Origin: Archangiaceae bacterium
Lineage (GTDB): Bacteria; Myxococcota; Myxococcia; Myxococcales; Myxococcaceae
NCBI GenBank assembly: GCA_016714225.1
Contig: JADJNS010000035.1
Span: forward strand, 1 to 64,000
Reading direction: 5' to 3'
Length of the DNA stretch: 64,000 nt
Part shown: positions 47,408 to 60,120 of the stretch, in pieces
How the letters are laid out: the number at the start of each line of letters is the position of its first letter
How positions within the stretch are numbered: position 1 is the stretch's first letter
Program-made: the position numbers and the translations under genes
The notes under the pieces: model-generated
Told to the model about the DNA's origin: nothing
What the model saw: only the letters and a program-made list of their open reading frames with translations
Database searches by the model: none

Positions 47408-47779
47408 CTAGTCGCCGTACTGCGCGCGCAGCCGCTGGCTGCGCAGCACGAGCTTCACGATGCCGACGGTCAGCAGTACGAGCCCCGCGGCGAGCACCGC
47501 CGAGCCGGCGCCCAGCACCGCGTACTCTCCGGCGCTCGCATGCCCGTAGCTGTTGGCGTTCGCCACCAGGCCCACGCCGAGCAGCGTGAACGCGCCGCCA
47601 CCGACGGTCGCCGCGGCGCCCCCGATGGTGAACCCCAGCGGGCCCCAGATGGAGACGAACTTGTCGCCGTACTCGCTGGTCTTGGCGCGAAGCTGCTCGC
47701 CGGTGTCGTCTCCATACGCGAACGCCGGAGCACAGGTGAACAGCAGCACCACCGCGACGAGCCTGCGAAAGACGTTCAT
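47408..47779 (-). CDS. small exported membrane protein
   Basis: The ATG at 47777-47779 gives 123 residues. The signal peptide FRRLVAVVLLFTCAPAFA is followed by a short acidic stretch and two strong hydrophobic segments (LGFTIGGAAATVGGGAFTLL and VLGAGSAVLAAGLVLLTVGI), ending in basic RSQRLRAQYGD. Glycine zippers in the first segment suggest close helix packing. No family recognised. It precedes yqgE by about 54 bases. Confidence 0.6.
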   Translation of the reverse strand: MNVFRRLVAVVLLFTCAPAFAYGDDTGEQLRAKTSEYGDKFVSIWGPLGFTIGGAAATVGGGAFTLLGVGLVANANSYGHASAGEYAVLGAGSAVLAAGLVLLTVGIVKLVLRSQRLRAQYGD

Positions 47780-48376
47780 GCGGCGGTGAGTGGAGACAGG
47801 CGCCGGGGTTTTGGGCCTCGCCCGTCGAGCCACAGACAGGCGAGCTTCCCCGCGCGCCGCCCGCTCCACAACGCCCCGCGCACTGCTTTCGCGAACCGCT
47901 GCACGGTCGACCTCGCACTGGCGGTCGCTCTGAGCCTGCGCAAGAGCCCCACACCTTTGACGCCGGGTCGAGGCCGGGGGTGGGGGGGCATGCGGGAGGA
48001 AAAACAAAGTTGTCGGATTCCGGAATCTCGATTCCGCTCACGTGATTTCGCAGGGCTGCAAACGCAATTCGGAGCGTCACAAGTTTGTTCGTTCCGCACC
48101 GGCTTTACCCACCTGGGCCTGCGGCGGCATCCGGCCGGTATGCGCGCCGCCCACCCGCGAACGAGAACCGCCGACGTCACATCGAGTAGAGGCGCTTCTG
48201 GGAGTGCGGATCGGCACCAAGGGCCTGTGCTTGCGCAGTCGGCGCAGAGAGGCGGAGGACCCTTATTCGCGCACTCCTCGACGGGTTGGTGCGGCGCCGG
48301 TGGCGCCCACGGCTCGCGGCATCACCGCGCACAAGAGACACGGGCGCCGAGGGGGAGCCGGGACCCGGCGCTCGCC
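47780..48376. other. 597-base non-coding stretch with palindrome
   Basis: No convincing gene on either strand: all open frames are short and of odd composition. It contains a perfect 12-bp palindrome, GATTCCGGAATC, at 48016-48027, and a C/G-rich low-complexity patch at about 47950-48000. The less G+C-rich part around 48000-48110 may hold promoters. Nothing else is recognised. Confidence 0.5.
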
Positions 48377-48847
48377 TCAGGGCTGGCAGCCGTCGTCGCT
48401 GCAGGGCCGACACGCTCCGAGGGGAGCGCCATGCGCCCCGCGCGCGCCGACCGGCACCACCTGATGGTCTCCCGCCGCGACGGGCTCGCAGCGAAAGTGC
48501 GGCGGGCACTGCAGGTCGCCTTCGCACAGCTGCACGCAGACGCCGGTGACCACGAACGGATCATCTTTCGGCACCGCGTAGCAGCGCCAGCCCTCGGCGC
48601 ACGAGCGGTCGGTGATGCACTCGCTGGGGCCGGCGGCAGCGCCGGCGCGGCCGTCGCTGGCGCGCGAGCCCTGCCGGCTGGCGAGCGCGGCCATGTACGC
48701 CAGCATGGCGATGAAGCCGATCATCAGCAGCCACCGGGAGACTCCCGGAAAGCGGCGGGAGCCCGAGCCGGGCCCGCCTTCGGGGTCTGGGCCCTCATCG
48801 GGGCCCGTCGGCGGTCGACTGCCGAACGGGGTCTGACCCAGGGGCAT
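48377..48847 (-). CDS. single-pass membrane protein with Cys-rich outer domain
   Basis: The ATG at 48845-48847 gives 156 residues. The N-terminal 38 residues are Gly/Pro-rich and cytosolic (PFGSRPPTGPDEGPDPEGG). A membrane helix (WLLMIGFIAMLAYMAALA) follows, then an outer domain with ten Cys (CITDRSCAEGWRCY, CVQLCEGDLQCPPHFRCEP, CRPCSDDGC), similar to the EGF-like/Dickkopf-like Cys patches common in myxobacterial surface proteins. Function unknown. The 168 bases before lon (48848-49015) carry degenerate TCGAGCGCGCG direct repeats but no gene. Confidence 0.6.
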   Translation of the reverse strand: MPLGQTPFGSRPPTGPDEGPDPEGGPGSGSRRFPGVSRWLLMIGFIAMLAYMAALASRQGSRASDGRAGAAAGPSECITDRSCAEGWRCYAVPKDDPFVVTGVCVQLCEGDLQCPPHFRCEPVAAGDHQVVPVGARGAHGAPLGACRPCSDDGCQP

Positions 48848-49015
48848 GCGCCGGTTCTTACCGCATGGGCCGCCTGAGTCGAGCGCGCGCCTGTGTCGAG
48901 CGCGCGACTGAGTCGAGTGCGTGCCCGTGCCGAGGCACAGGCCACCGACTGGGCCGGCCGTGGCGTGGCGGCCGTTCAATCGGCCACAGGAGAGCCTGGC
49001 CGGGCCGAGGTGGGG

Positions 49016-51444
<2,429 letters not shown>

Positions 51445-51509
51445 TGAACCTCTTGGCTGGGGCTACAGGCGTGTTGCGCCTTATACCATTGGGGTAACGG
51501 CCTCTCGAC

Positions 51510-53573
51510 TTACTGGCCACCATCCGGTGACATCGTTTTCGCCGCACCCGCGTCTTGTTCGGCGGTTGGCTGGGGCGCCGCTGCCGCGACTGGGGCTTTC
51601 ACGTCGAGGGTGCGCAGCAGAAACGCGACCCAGTCGGCGCTCGCTTCGACCGTCTTCTTCACCTGGTCGCCGCCGCCGTGGCCCGAGTGCATCTCGATGC
51701 GCAGCCAGGCCGGGCTCTTGCCCTTGGTGACCTGCTGCACCCGCGCCACGAACTTGCGCGCGTGCATCGGGTCGACGCGATCGTCGTGGTCGGCGCTCAT
51801 CATCAACAGCGCCGGGTACGCCGCGCCGTCTCTGACGTGGTGGTAGGGCGAGTAGGCCTCGAGCACCGCGAAGTCTTCGGCCTTCTCGGGGTCGCCGTAC
51901 TCGGGCACCCAGGTCTTGCCGCTGCCGAACAGCGGGTAGCGCACCATGTCGAGCAGCGGCACCTGGCAGATGACCGCGCCGAACAGCTCGGGGCGCTGGG
52001 TCATCGCCGCCCCCACCAGCAGGCCGCCGTTGCTGCCGCCGCGAATGGCGAGCTTCGAAGGCCTCGTCCACCGCTCGCGCACCAGGTACTCGGCCGCCGC
52101 GATGAAGTCGTCGAACACGTTCTGCTTGTTGGCGAGCTTGCCCGCGTCGTGCCACGCCTTGCCGTACTCGCCGCCGCCGCGCAGGTTCGGCACCGCGTAC
52201 ACCCCGCCCGCCTCGAGCCAGGGGAACAGGCCGGCGTTGAACGCCGAGGTGAGCGAGATGTCGAAGCCGCCGTAGCCGTAGAGCAGCGTGGGGTTCGAGG
52301 CGTCTGCCTTCACGTCCTTCTTCGAGACGATGAACATCGACACCTGGGTGCCGTCGCGCGAGGGGTAGAACACCTGCTGCACCTGGTAGGGCGAGACGTC
52401 GACGGGCACCTCGACCTTCGCCCACAGCGTGCTCTTGCCGGTCTTCACCGAGGTCTTGAAGATCTGCTGCGGCACCAAGAACGAGCTGTACGCGTAGTAG
52501 GCCTCGTCGTCGTCCTCGAGGCCGATGAGGTTCGAGGCGGTGCCCTGCCCCGGCAGCTCGATGCGGCGCAGCGACTTGCCGGTGAGATCGTAGACCTCGA
52601 TCACGCTGGCGGCCTTCTTGAGGCCCACCGTGGCCAGGCTGCCGCCGACCACGGTCACGCTCTCGAGCGCGGCCTCTTTGTCTTCGGCGATCAGCTCTTT
52701 CCAGTTCTTGCGGTCGGCCTTGCCGGGGTCGACCTTGAACACCCGCTTGTTCGGCGCGCCCTCGTCGGTGGTGACGTAGAAGACGTCTTTCCACGCGTCG
52801 ACCGAGTACTTGGCGTCTTTACCGAGCACCAGGGTGCGCCACTCTTTGTCCTTGCCCACCCGCTTGAAGAAGACGTCGTTCTCGTTCCACCCGCGCATCA
52901 CGTAGGTGAACAGCCAGTGGCCGTCGCGCGAGATGCCGCCTCCCAGAAAAGTCTTCGGGTCCTTCGTGGCGGGGTGAACCTGCTCGTCCTTCGCGGGGTC
53001 GGCGCCCAGCACGTGGAGCTTGAGCTCGCAGTAGCCGGGCCGCTCGCTGACGGGGATCTTTTCGTCGCTGGGCAGCCACTCGTAATAGAAGGCCTTCGAG
53101 TCGGGCGCCCACGAGGGGCTGGCGTACTTCGCGCCGGCGATCACGTCGACCTTCGAGCGCTGCCCGCTGTCGACGTCGAGCACGTAGAGCGTGGCTTCGT
53201 CGGCGGCGTTGGGCTTCTCGGCGAACACCACCTTCTTGCCGTCCCACGAGGGGCCCAGGTGCCGAGCGAGACCGTGTTGTCGGTCGACCACCCGTTGGGG
53301 TCGAGCAGCACCTCGCGCCCTTCTCGCTGGCGCGCCAGTAGACGATCGCCTTCTCCTGGCTTGCTTTGGCGGCGGGTGTAGAAGTAGCGGCCGCCGCGCT
53401 TGATCGGGGCGCTCACCGCGTCGATGTAGAAGAGGTCGGCGAAGCGCTTCAACAGCGCATCACGGCCGGGCAGCTGGTGCAGCGCGTCGCGCGCGACCGC
53501 GTCTTGCGCCGTCATCCACCCCTGCACTTCTCTCGACTTCTCGTCTTCGAGCCAGCGGAAGGGGTCGCCGCGG

Positions 53574-53580
<7 letters not shown>
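51510..53580 (-). CDS. prolyl oligopeptidase (S9A), N-terminus lost in G tract
   Basis: The beta-propeller starts at DPFRWLEDEKSREVQGWM (about 53570), the canonical S9A N-terminal motif. A missing C near 53252 shifts the frame, after which the protein runs to 51510. The catalytic triad is complete: AIRGGSNGGLLVG (Ser), SADHDDRVDPMHA (Asp) and MHSGHGGGDQVKK (His). Over 680 residues are readable. Any signal peptide or lipobox would lie inside the poly-G tract and cannot be read. It cleaves peptides after proline. Placed between clpX and lon, in the same direction, it may be co-expressed with the proteolysis genes. Confidence 0.9.
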
Positions 53581-55365
<1,785 letters not shown>

Positions 55366-55399
55366 GCAGTGACGACCTTAACCAGGGTTTGCTACAGGG

Positions 55400-56017
55400 T
55401 CACTTCTTGTCGCTGGCGGGCGCCGTCGACTTGCGGTTCTGCGCCACCACCTCGTCGATGAGGCCGTATTCCTTCGCCTCGATGCCCGAGAGGAAGTAGT
55501 CGCGCTCGACGTCTTTCTCGACTTTTTCCATCGGCTGACCGGTGGCCTTCGAGAGAATGGTGTTGAGGGCCTTCTTCAGGCGCAGAATCTCTTTCACCTG
55601 AATTTCCATGTCGGTGACCTGCCCGCGCATGCCGCCCAGCGGCTGGTGAATCATGATGCGCGCGTTCGGCAGCGCCTGGCGCTTGCCCTTAGCGCCGGCC
55701 GCCAGCAGCACCGCCGCCATCGAGGCCGCCTGGCCGATGCAGATGGTCGAGACCTGCGGCTTCACGTACTGAATGGTGTCGTAGATGGCGAGGCCGGCCG
55801 TGACCGAGCCGCCCGGCGAGTTGATGTAGATGCTGATGTCCTTGTCGGCGTCTTCCGACTCGAGGAACAAGAGCTGCGCGACGATGGCGTTGGCCACGTC
55901 GTCGTCGATCTCGGTGCCCAACATCACGATGCGGTCTTTGAGCAGGCGGCTGTAGACGTCCCACCCCCGCTCACCGCGGTGGGTCTGCTCCCAAACCTGG
56001 GGAATGTAATAGGGCAT
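55400..56017 (-). CDS. clpP: ATP-dependent Clp protease proteolytic subunit
   Basis: 205 residues, intact. The catalytic triad is visible: Ser99 in CIGQAASMAAVLL, His124 in ARIMIHQPLGG and Asp173 in DVERDYFLSG. INSPGGSVTAGLAIYDT and the N-terminal YYIPQVWEQTHRGERGWDVY are typical. ClpP forms the double-heptamer chamber that degrades proteins fed by ClpX or ClpA. It lies 20 bases after tig and 34 before clpX, an operon arrangement common to many bacteria. Confidence 0.97.
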   Translation of the reverse strand: MPYYIPQVWEQTHRGERGWDVYSRLLKDRIVMLGTEIDDDVANAIVAQLLFLESEDADKDISIYINSPGGSVTAGLAIYDTIQYVKPQVSTICIGQAASMAAVLLAAGAKGKRQALPNARIMIHQPLGGMRGQVTDMEIQVKEILRLKKALNTILSKATGQPMEKVEKDVERDYFLSGIEAKEYGLIDEVVAQNRKSTAPASDKK

Positions 56018-56037
56018 CGGTGTCTCTCCTTTGACGG

Positions 56038-57318
56038 TTACGAATAGGTAGCGTTCGACTTCAGGAAAGCAATCGTCTTCTCTTCGCGAACCCGCGAACG
56101 CAGGCTCTCTTTGGCTTCGGCGGTCTTGTAGGCCTTGCGCACCTGCGAGAGCGGGTTGCCGGTCTCTTCGGCCAGCGCTTCGAGCCGCTTCTCGAGGTCT
56201 TCGTCGCTGACCTCGATCTTCTCTTGCTTCGAGAGCGCCTCGAACATCAGCTGCCCGCGCACCTCGGCCTCGGCCCGCACCCGAAACTCTTCACGCAGCT
56301 TGTTCCAGTCGAGGTTGAGCTGGTTGGGGTCCATACCCTGGCGGGCCATCATGTTGACCGCGCCCTCGAGCATCATGTCCATCGCGCGCTCGATCATCGC
56401 CTTGGGCACGTCGAAGGCGTTCTTCTCGATCAGGCCCTTGATCAGCGCCTCGCGCTCGTCGTTTTCCTGCTGGCGCTTGTGGGCGCGCTCGAGGTCGCGC
56501 TTGATGCGCTCGCGCAGCTCGGCGAGGGTGTGCACGCCCGCGCCGCTGGCCACCGCCAGCGCGTCGTCGACCGGCGGCACCTTCTTCTCTTTGAGCTCCT
56601 TCAGGGTGATGACGAAGTGCGCGGTCTTGCCCTTGGCCTCTTCGACCCGGTAGTCGGCGGGGAAGGCGTAGTCGAGCTCCTTCTGGCCGCCGACCTTCAC
56701 CCCCTCGAGCTGGGGGATGTTGGCGTTCACCAGCTCGCCCGGAGCCAGCTCGACGGTGACCCCGGTACCCTTGTCGCCGGGGAAGCCCTTGCCGTCGATG
56801 GTGGCGGTGAAGTCGATGACCGCGTAGTCGCCGGCCTTGGCCACGTCGCGGCCCTCGAGCTTGACGATCTCGGTGAGGTTCTGGCGAATGACCTCGACCC
56901 GCTCGTCGATCACCTTGTCGGTGACGTCGTTCTCGACCTTCTTGAGCGCGAGGCCCTTGAAGTCTTTCACCGTGACCTGCGGCTTCACCTCGACGCGCGC
57001 GGTGAAGGCGAACGGCTGGGTCAGGTCGAGCTTGCCGTTGGTGACGTGCGGGTCGGCCACCGTCTCGAGGCCCTGCTGCTTCACCGCCTCGACGTAGCTC
57101 TTGGTCACCACCCGGCGAATCACGTCGTCTTCGACCTCGGCCTTGAAGCGCTGCTCGAGAATGCGACGCGGAACCTTGCCGGGCCGAAAGCCGGCGATCT
57201 TCACCTGACGCGAGAGCGTGGCGTAGGCCTGGTCGAGCTCTTTGGCGACCACGGTCGGTTCGACCTCGATGGAGAGAGACTTTTCGATGGGGCTGAGCTC
57301 CTGCACCTGAACTTTCAT
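56038..57318 (-). CDS. tig: trigger factor
   Basis: The start is the ATG at 57316-57318 (MKVQVQELSPIEKSLSIEVE), giving 426 residues; the frame is open further upstream, but that part overlaps the tRNA gene. The N-terminal ribosome-binding domain has the signature GFRPGKVPRRIL (about 43-54). The PPIase (FKBP-like) domain follows at about 150-240 (GDYAVIDFTATIDGKGFPGD), then the helical C-terminal chaperone arms. It binds nascent chains at the ribosome exit tunnel. First gene of the leftward tig-clpP-clpX-(POP)-lon series; its promoter must lie in 57319-57406. Confidence 0.95.
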   Translation of the reverse strand: MKVQVQELSPIEKSLSIEVEPTVVAKELDQAYATLSRQVKIAGFRPGKVPRRILEQRFKAEVEDDVIRRVVTKSYVEAVKQQGLETVADPHVTNGKLDLTQPFAFTARVEVKPQVTVKDFKGLALKKVENDVTDKVIDERVEVIRQNLTEIVKLEGRDVAKAGDYAVIDFTATIDGKGFPGDKGTGVTVELAPGELVNANIPQLEGVKVGGQKELDYAFPADYRVEEAKGKTAHFVITLKELKEKKVPPVDDALAVASGAGVHTLAELRERIKRDLERAHKRQQENDEREALIKGLIEKNAFDVPKAMIERAMDMMLEGAVNMMARQGMDPNQLNLDWNKLREEFRVRAEAEVRGQLMFEALSKQEKIEVSDEDLEKRLEALAEETGNPLSQVRKAYKTAEAKESLRSRVREEKTIAFLKSNATYS

Positions 57319-57406
57319 GGCGAGCGCCCATAGCACACACCGCCTGAATGGGCAGGCAGAGCGCTTGCGCCGGAAACGCTCTTGGGGTGAACGTGTCGGA
57401 GCATTC

Positions 57407-57488
57407 GGGCGGATGGCGTAATTGGTAGCCGCGCGGGCCTTAGAAGCCCGTGTCGAAAGACGTGCGGGTTCGAGTCCCGCTTCGCCCA
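57407..57488 (+). tRNA. tRNA-Leu (anticodon UAG)
   Basis: 82 bases. The acceptor stem GGGCGGA (57407-57413) pairs with TTCGCCC (57481-57487), with discriminator A at 57488 and no encoded CCA. The anticodon stem CGGGC/GCCCG encloses CTTAGAA, so the anticodon is UAG (reads CUN, chiefly CUA). The long variable arm (TGTCGAAAGACGT) is the class II feature of tRNA-Leu. The T-arm is GCGGG-TTCGAGT-CCCGC. Confidence 0.95.
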
Positions 57489-57492
57489 AACA

Positions 57493-58540
57493 GTGGTCAC
57501 CCTCGACTCGCTGCGGCGCCACGCGGTGGCGCGAACGCTCTTCGCGCCCACCACCCTGCCCCGCGCCCTCGAGCGGCTGGGCTTCGTGCAGGCCGACCCG
57601 ATTCGCGCGCCGGCGCGCGCGCAAGATCTCATCTTGCGCCCGAGGGTGAAGGGCTACCGCGCAGGAGATCTCGAGCGGCTCTACCCGAACCTCGGCGTCG
57701 ACGAGACCTTCTTCATCAACTACGGCTTCGTGCCCCCGCGGGTGCACGCGCTGATGCACCCGAAGGACCCGACCGGGGCCAAGACCGGCCGGGCGCGCGC
57801 GCTGCTCGACTTCGTCGCCGCGCCGCACCGCCCACCCGCGCGAGGCCGACGCGCACTTTGGGCACGGCACGGTCACCAACTGGTGGGGCGGGCAGTCGAG
57901 CGCCACCACCCACCTGCTCAACCGGCTGCACTACGCGGGGCACCTGCGGGTGGTGCGCCGCGACCAGGGCATTCGGGTCTACGGGCCGGTCGAGCCCTCG
58001 GAGCAGACGCTCTCGCCGGCCGCGCGGGTCGATGCGCTGATCGACGTGGTGGTGAACCTCTACGCGCCGCTGCCCGCGCCCAGCCTCGCCTACGCGGTGG
58101 GGCGGCTGCGCTACGCGGTGCCGCGCCACCCCCAAGAGGTGCGCGCGGGGCTCAAGCGCGCGCGCGCGCGGCTGGCCCACCAGCGCGTCGGCTCGACCGA
58201 CTGGTACTGGCCGGAGCGCGAGAAGCCCGACGCCGTAGCGCGCGACGAGGTGCGGCTGCTCGCCCCGTTCGACCCCCTGGTGTGGGATCGCCGCCGCTTC
58301 GAGCTGCTGTGGGGCTGGGGCTACCGCTTCGAGGCGTACACCCCGGCGCCGAAGCGCAAGCACGGCTACTACGCCCTGCCGATCTCGTACGGTGACCGGG
58401 TGATCGGCTGGGCGAACGTCACCGCCGAGCCGTTCGCGGTGCAGCTGGGATGGGCCGCGAAGGCGCGCGCGCCGCGGGCGTTGCTCGACGCCGAGCTCGA
58501 GCGGCTGCGCGCGTTTCTCACCCCGCGCCGTCGGGAATAA
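57493..58540 (+). CDS. YcaQ-like winged-helix protein (HTH_42), frame broken
   Basis: The GTG at 57493 is five bases after the tRNA and is the only start that keeps the conserved N-terminus (LDSLRRHAVARTLF, LERLGFVQADPIRAPARAQD). A shift near 57838 leads into FGHGTVTNWWGGQSSATTHL and LNRLHYAGHLRVVRRDQGIR, then DEVRLLAPFDPLVWDRRRF and GYYALPISYGDRVIGWANV. Corrected length about 349. These are the winged-helix motifs of the YcaQ/AlkX DNA glycosylase family, which unhooks interstrand crosslinks or excises alkylated bases. The FVQADPI and WWGGQSSATTHLL elements are the best support. Confidence 0.8.
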
Positions 58541-58603
58541 ATCGTCGCGTTTCGCTCAGGCTACGCCTCGGCAGGGCGCTGGTGCGGCCGCTACTCACCC
58601 TTT

Positions 58604-58996
58604 ATGGCCACCGTCACGCGACCCGAGCACTCGCTGTTTTCGAACTTCCCGGTGCCCAAGTCGCGGCTCGGCGTCATCGCCACCACCGCGCTGGGCGCAG
58701 CGCTGATCATTGCCGCCGTGGTGATGAACCAGCCGTGGGTGGCGCGAATCAACGAGGGGGTGGTGGGCGGGGTGGTGGTGCTGGTGTCGCTGCTGGCGAT
58801 GCGCTTCGATCTCTTTCGGCTGGTGAACCTCGCGGCAGGCATGTGGCTGCTGCTCACCGCGAGGCCCCTCTTTCACCTGAGCGGCGCGCCGGAGTGGGCG
58901 GTCTACCTGCTGGGCATCGCGGTGTTCATGTTGGCCCTGGTGCCCAACCCGGCGCCGCAGACTTCGATGCGCGAGCCGACGAATCGAGAGCCTTGA
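58604..58996 (+). CDS. small integral membrane protein
   Basis: 130 residues starting at ATG 58604 (MATVTRPEHSLFSNFP). Four hydrophobic segments (IATTALGAALIIAAVVM, VVGGVVVLVSLLAM, LVNLAAGMWLLLTARPL, WAVYLLGIAVFMLALV) fill most of the chain. The pattern NxPWVARIN...AAGMWLLL recalls small SPW-repeat membrane proteins, but the match is weak. No functional motif. It is separated from neighbours by 63 and 147 bases. Confidence 0.55.
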   Translation: MATVTRPEHSLFSNFPVPKSRLGVIATTALGAALIIAAVVMNQPWVARINEGVVGGVVVLVSLLAMRFDLFRLVNLAAGMWLLLTARPLFHLSGAPEWAVYLLGIAVFMLALVPNPAPQTSMREPTNREP

Positions 58997-59143
58997 GCGG
59001 CTCCCACCTCATCCGACACGGTCGGCCCCCGTCTCCCGACCCCCTCCAGACGCGCGCCGAAAAAGAGGTCGCGTCGCGATTTTCCTAAAGGCGCCTGCTG
59101 CAAACGCCGGTGCTCGCGAAGCGTGCGATTTCGAGAATCGAGC

Positions 59144-59977
59144 ATGGTCACCACCACTCGGGCGACGGGCAGCTCGGCTTCGCGCACCTCTACCGGCTCG
59201 ACGTCTGGCCGCCTGGTCATCGGCGCGCGGGGTCAGCGGGTGAGCGAGCTGCAGCAGCTGCTGCAGGGGCAGGGGCTGTACGGCGCCCGCATCGACGGCC
59301 GGTTCGGGCCGGTCACCAACGCGGCGGTGCGCGAGTTTCAGCGCGCGCACGGCTTGAAGGTCGACGGGTGGGCGGGGCCGAAGACGATGGCCGCCCTGCG
59401 AGCGGCGGGCACCGGCACCCCGGGCGTGTCGTCGTTCGCGTCGCCCGGGGCTGGCCTGAGCCTGACCGGCACCGGGCCCGCAGATCTCGCGCTGACCCAG
59501 GCCGGCGCGGGAGTGCAGGCCGCGCTCGAGTACGGCCGCAGCGTGATCGGCGCGAAGTACGCGTCGGTGAACCCGTACCGGTTCGGCGACATCGCCTGGC
59601 CGGGCGGCACCCGGCAGAGCGTGAACGGCTCTGGCAGCTCGTACACCTACCCCGCCGGCACGCAGGTGTTCGACTGCTCGGGCTTCGTGGTGGCGTGCTA
59701 CCGCCGCGCCGGAGTCGACCTCGCCGCCCGGGGCCTGGCGACCTCGGGCGCGATTCGCGCCAACGCGGGCGGCTTTCTGCAGAACCTGCGGCAAGACGAG
59801 CTCAAGCCCGGAGACCTCATCACCTACGCCGGCGACCACAACGGCGTGGGGCACGTGGTCATCTACCTCGGCAACAACCAGTGCCTGGAGTGCTCGGGCA
59901 GCAAGGGCGTGCACATCGGCACGGTGAAGTGGGAGCGCGCCAACAGCTTCCGCCGGGTGCCGGGCATGGACGCGTAG
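59144..59977 (+). CDS. peptidoglycan-binding NlpC/P60 cell-wall peptidase
   Basis: The start is the ATG at 59144 (an upstream in-frame ATG at 59123 is possible); 277 residues. The N-terminal PG_binding_1 domain (QRVSELQQLLQGQGLYGARI, RFGPVTNAAVREFQRAHGL) is followed by a linker and an NlpC/P60 domain: TQVFDCSGFVVACYRRAGV (catalytic Cys), GDLITYAGDHNGVGHVVIYL (His) and QCLECSGSKG. No obvious signal peptide. The family hydrolyses peptide bonds in wall stem peptides. It may be exported by another route or act on other bacteria's walls during predation, which is inference. Confidence 0.85.
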   Translation: MVTTTRATGSSASRTSTGSTSGRLVIGARGQRVSELQQLLQGQGLYGARIDGRFGPVTNAAVREFQRAHGLKVDGWAGPKTMAALRAAGTGTPGVSSFASPGAGLSLTGTGPADLALTQAGAGVQAALEYGRSVIGAKYASVNPYRFGDIAWPGGTRQSVNGSGSSYTYPAGTQVFDCSGFVVACYRRAGVDLAARGLATSGAIRANAGGFLQNLRQDELKPGDLITYAGDHNGVGHVVIYLGNNQCLECSGSKGVHIGTVKWERANSFRRVPGMDA

Positions 59978-60120
59978 GCACGGCCGCGCCACGCCCTGCG
60001 GCAGGTCGGTGTGGCGCCCAGGTGCGCCTGGCGCCGTACCCGGCTCTCAACAGACCGAATACCCGCCGGCTCAGCCGCTGGCCCGCCGCGTGCTCAGGTG
60101 TGGGCTGCGGAGGGCTGGGG

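Noticed and set aside
48877..48942. Hairpin or tandem-repeat element before the lon 3' end
   Set aside because: The TCGAGCGCGCG copies are short and degenerate, and the GCCTGTG/CACAGGC pair is 40 bases apart; not convincing as a defined element.
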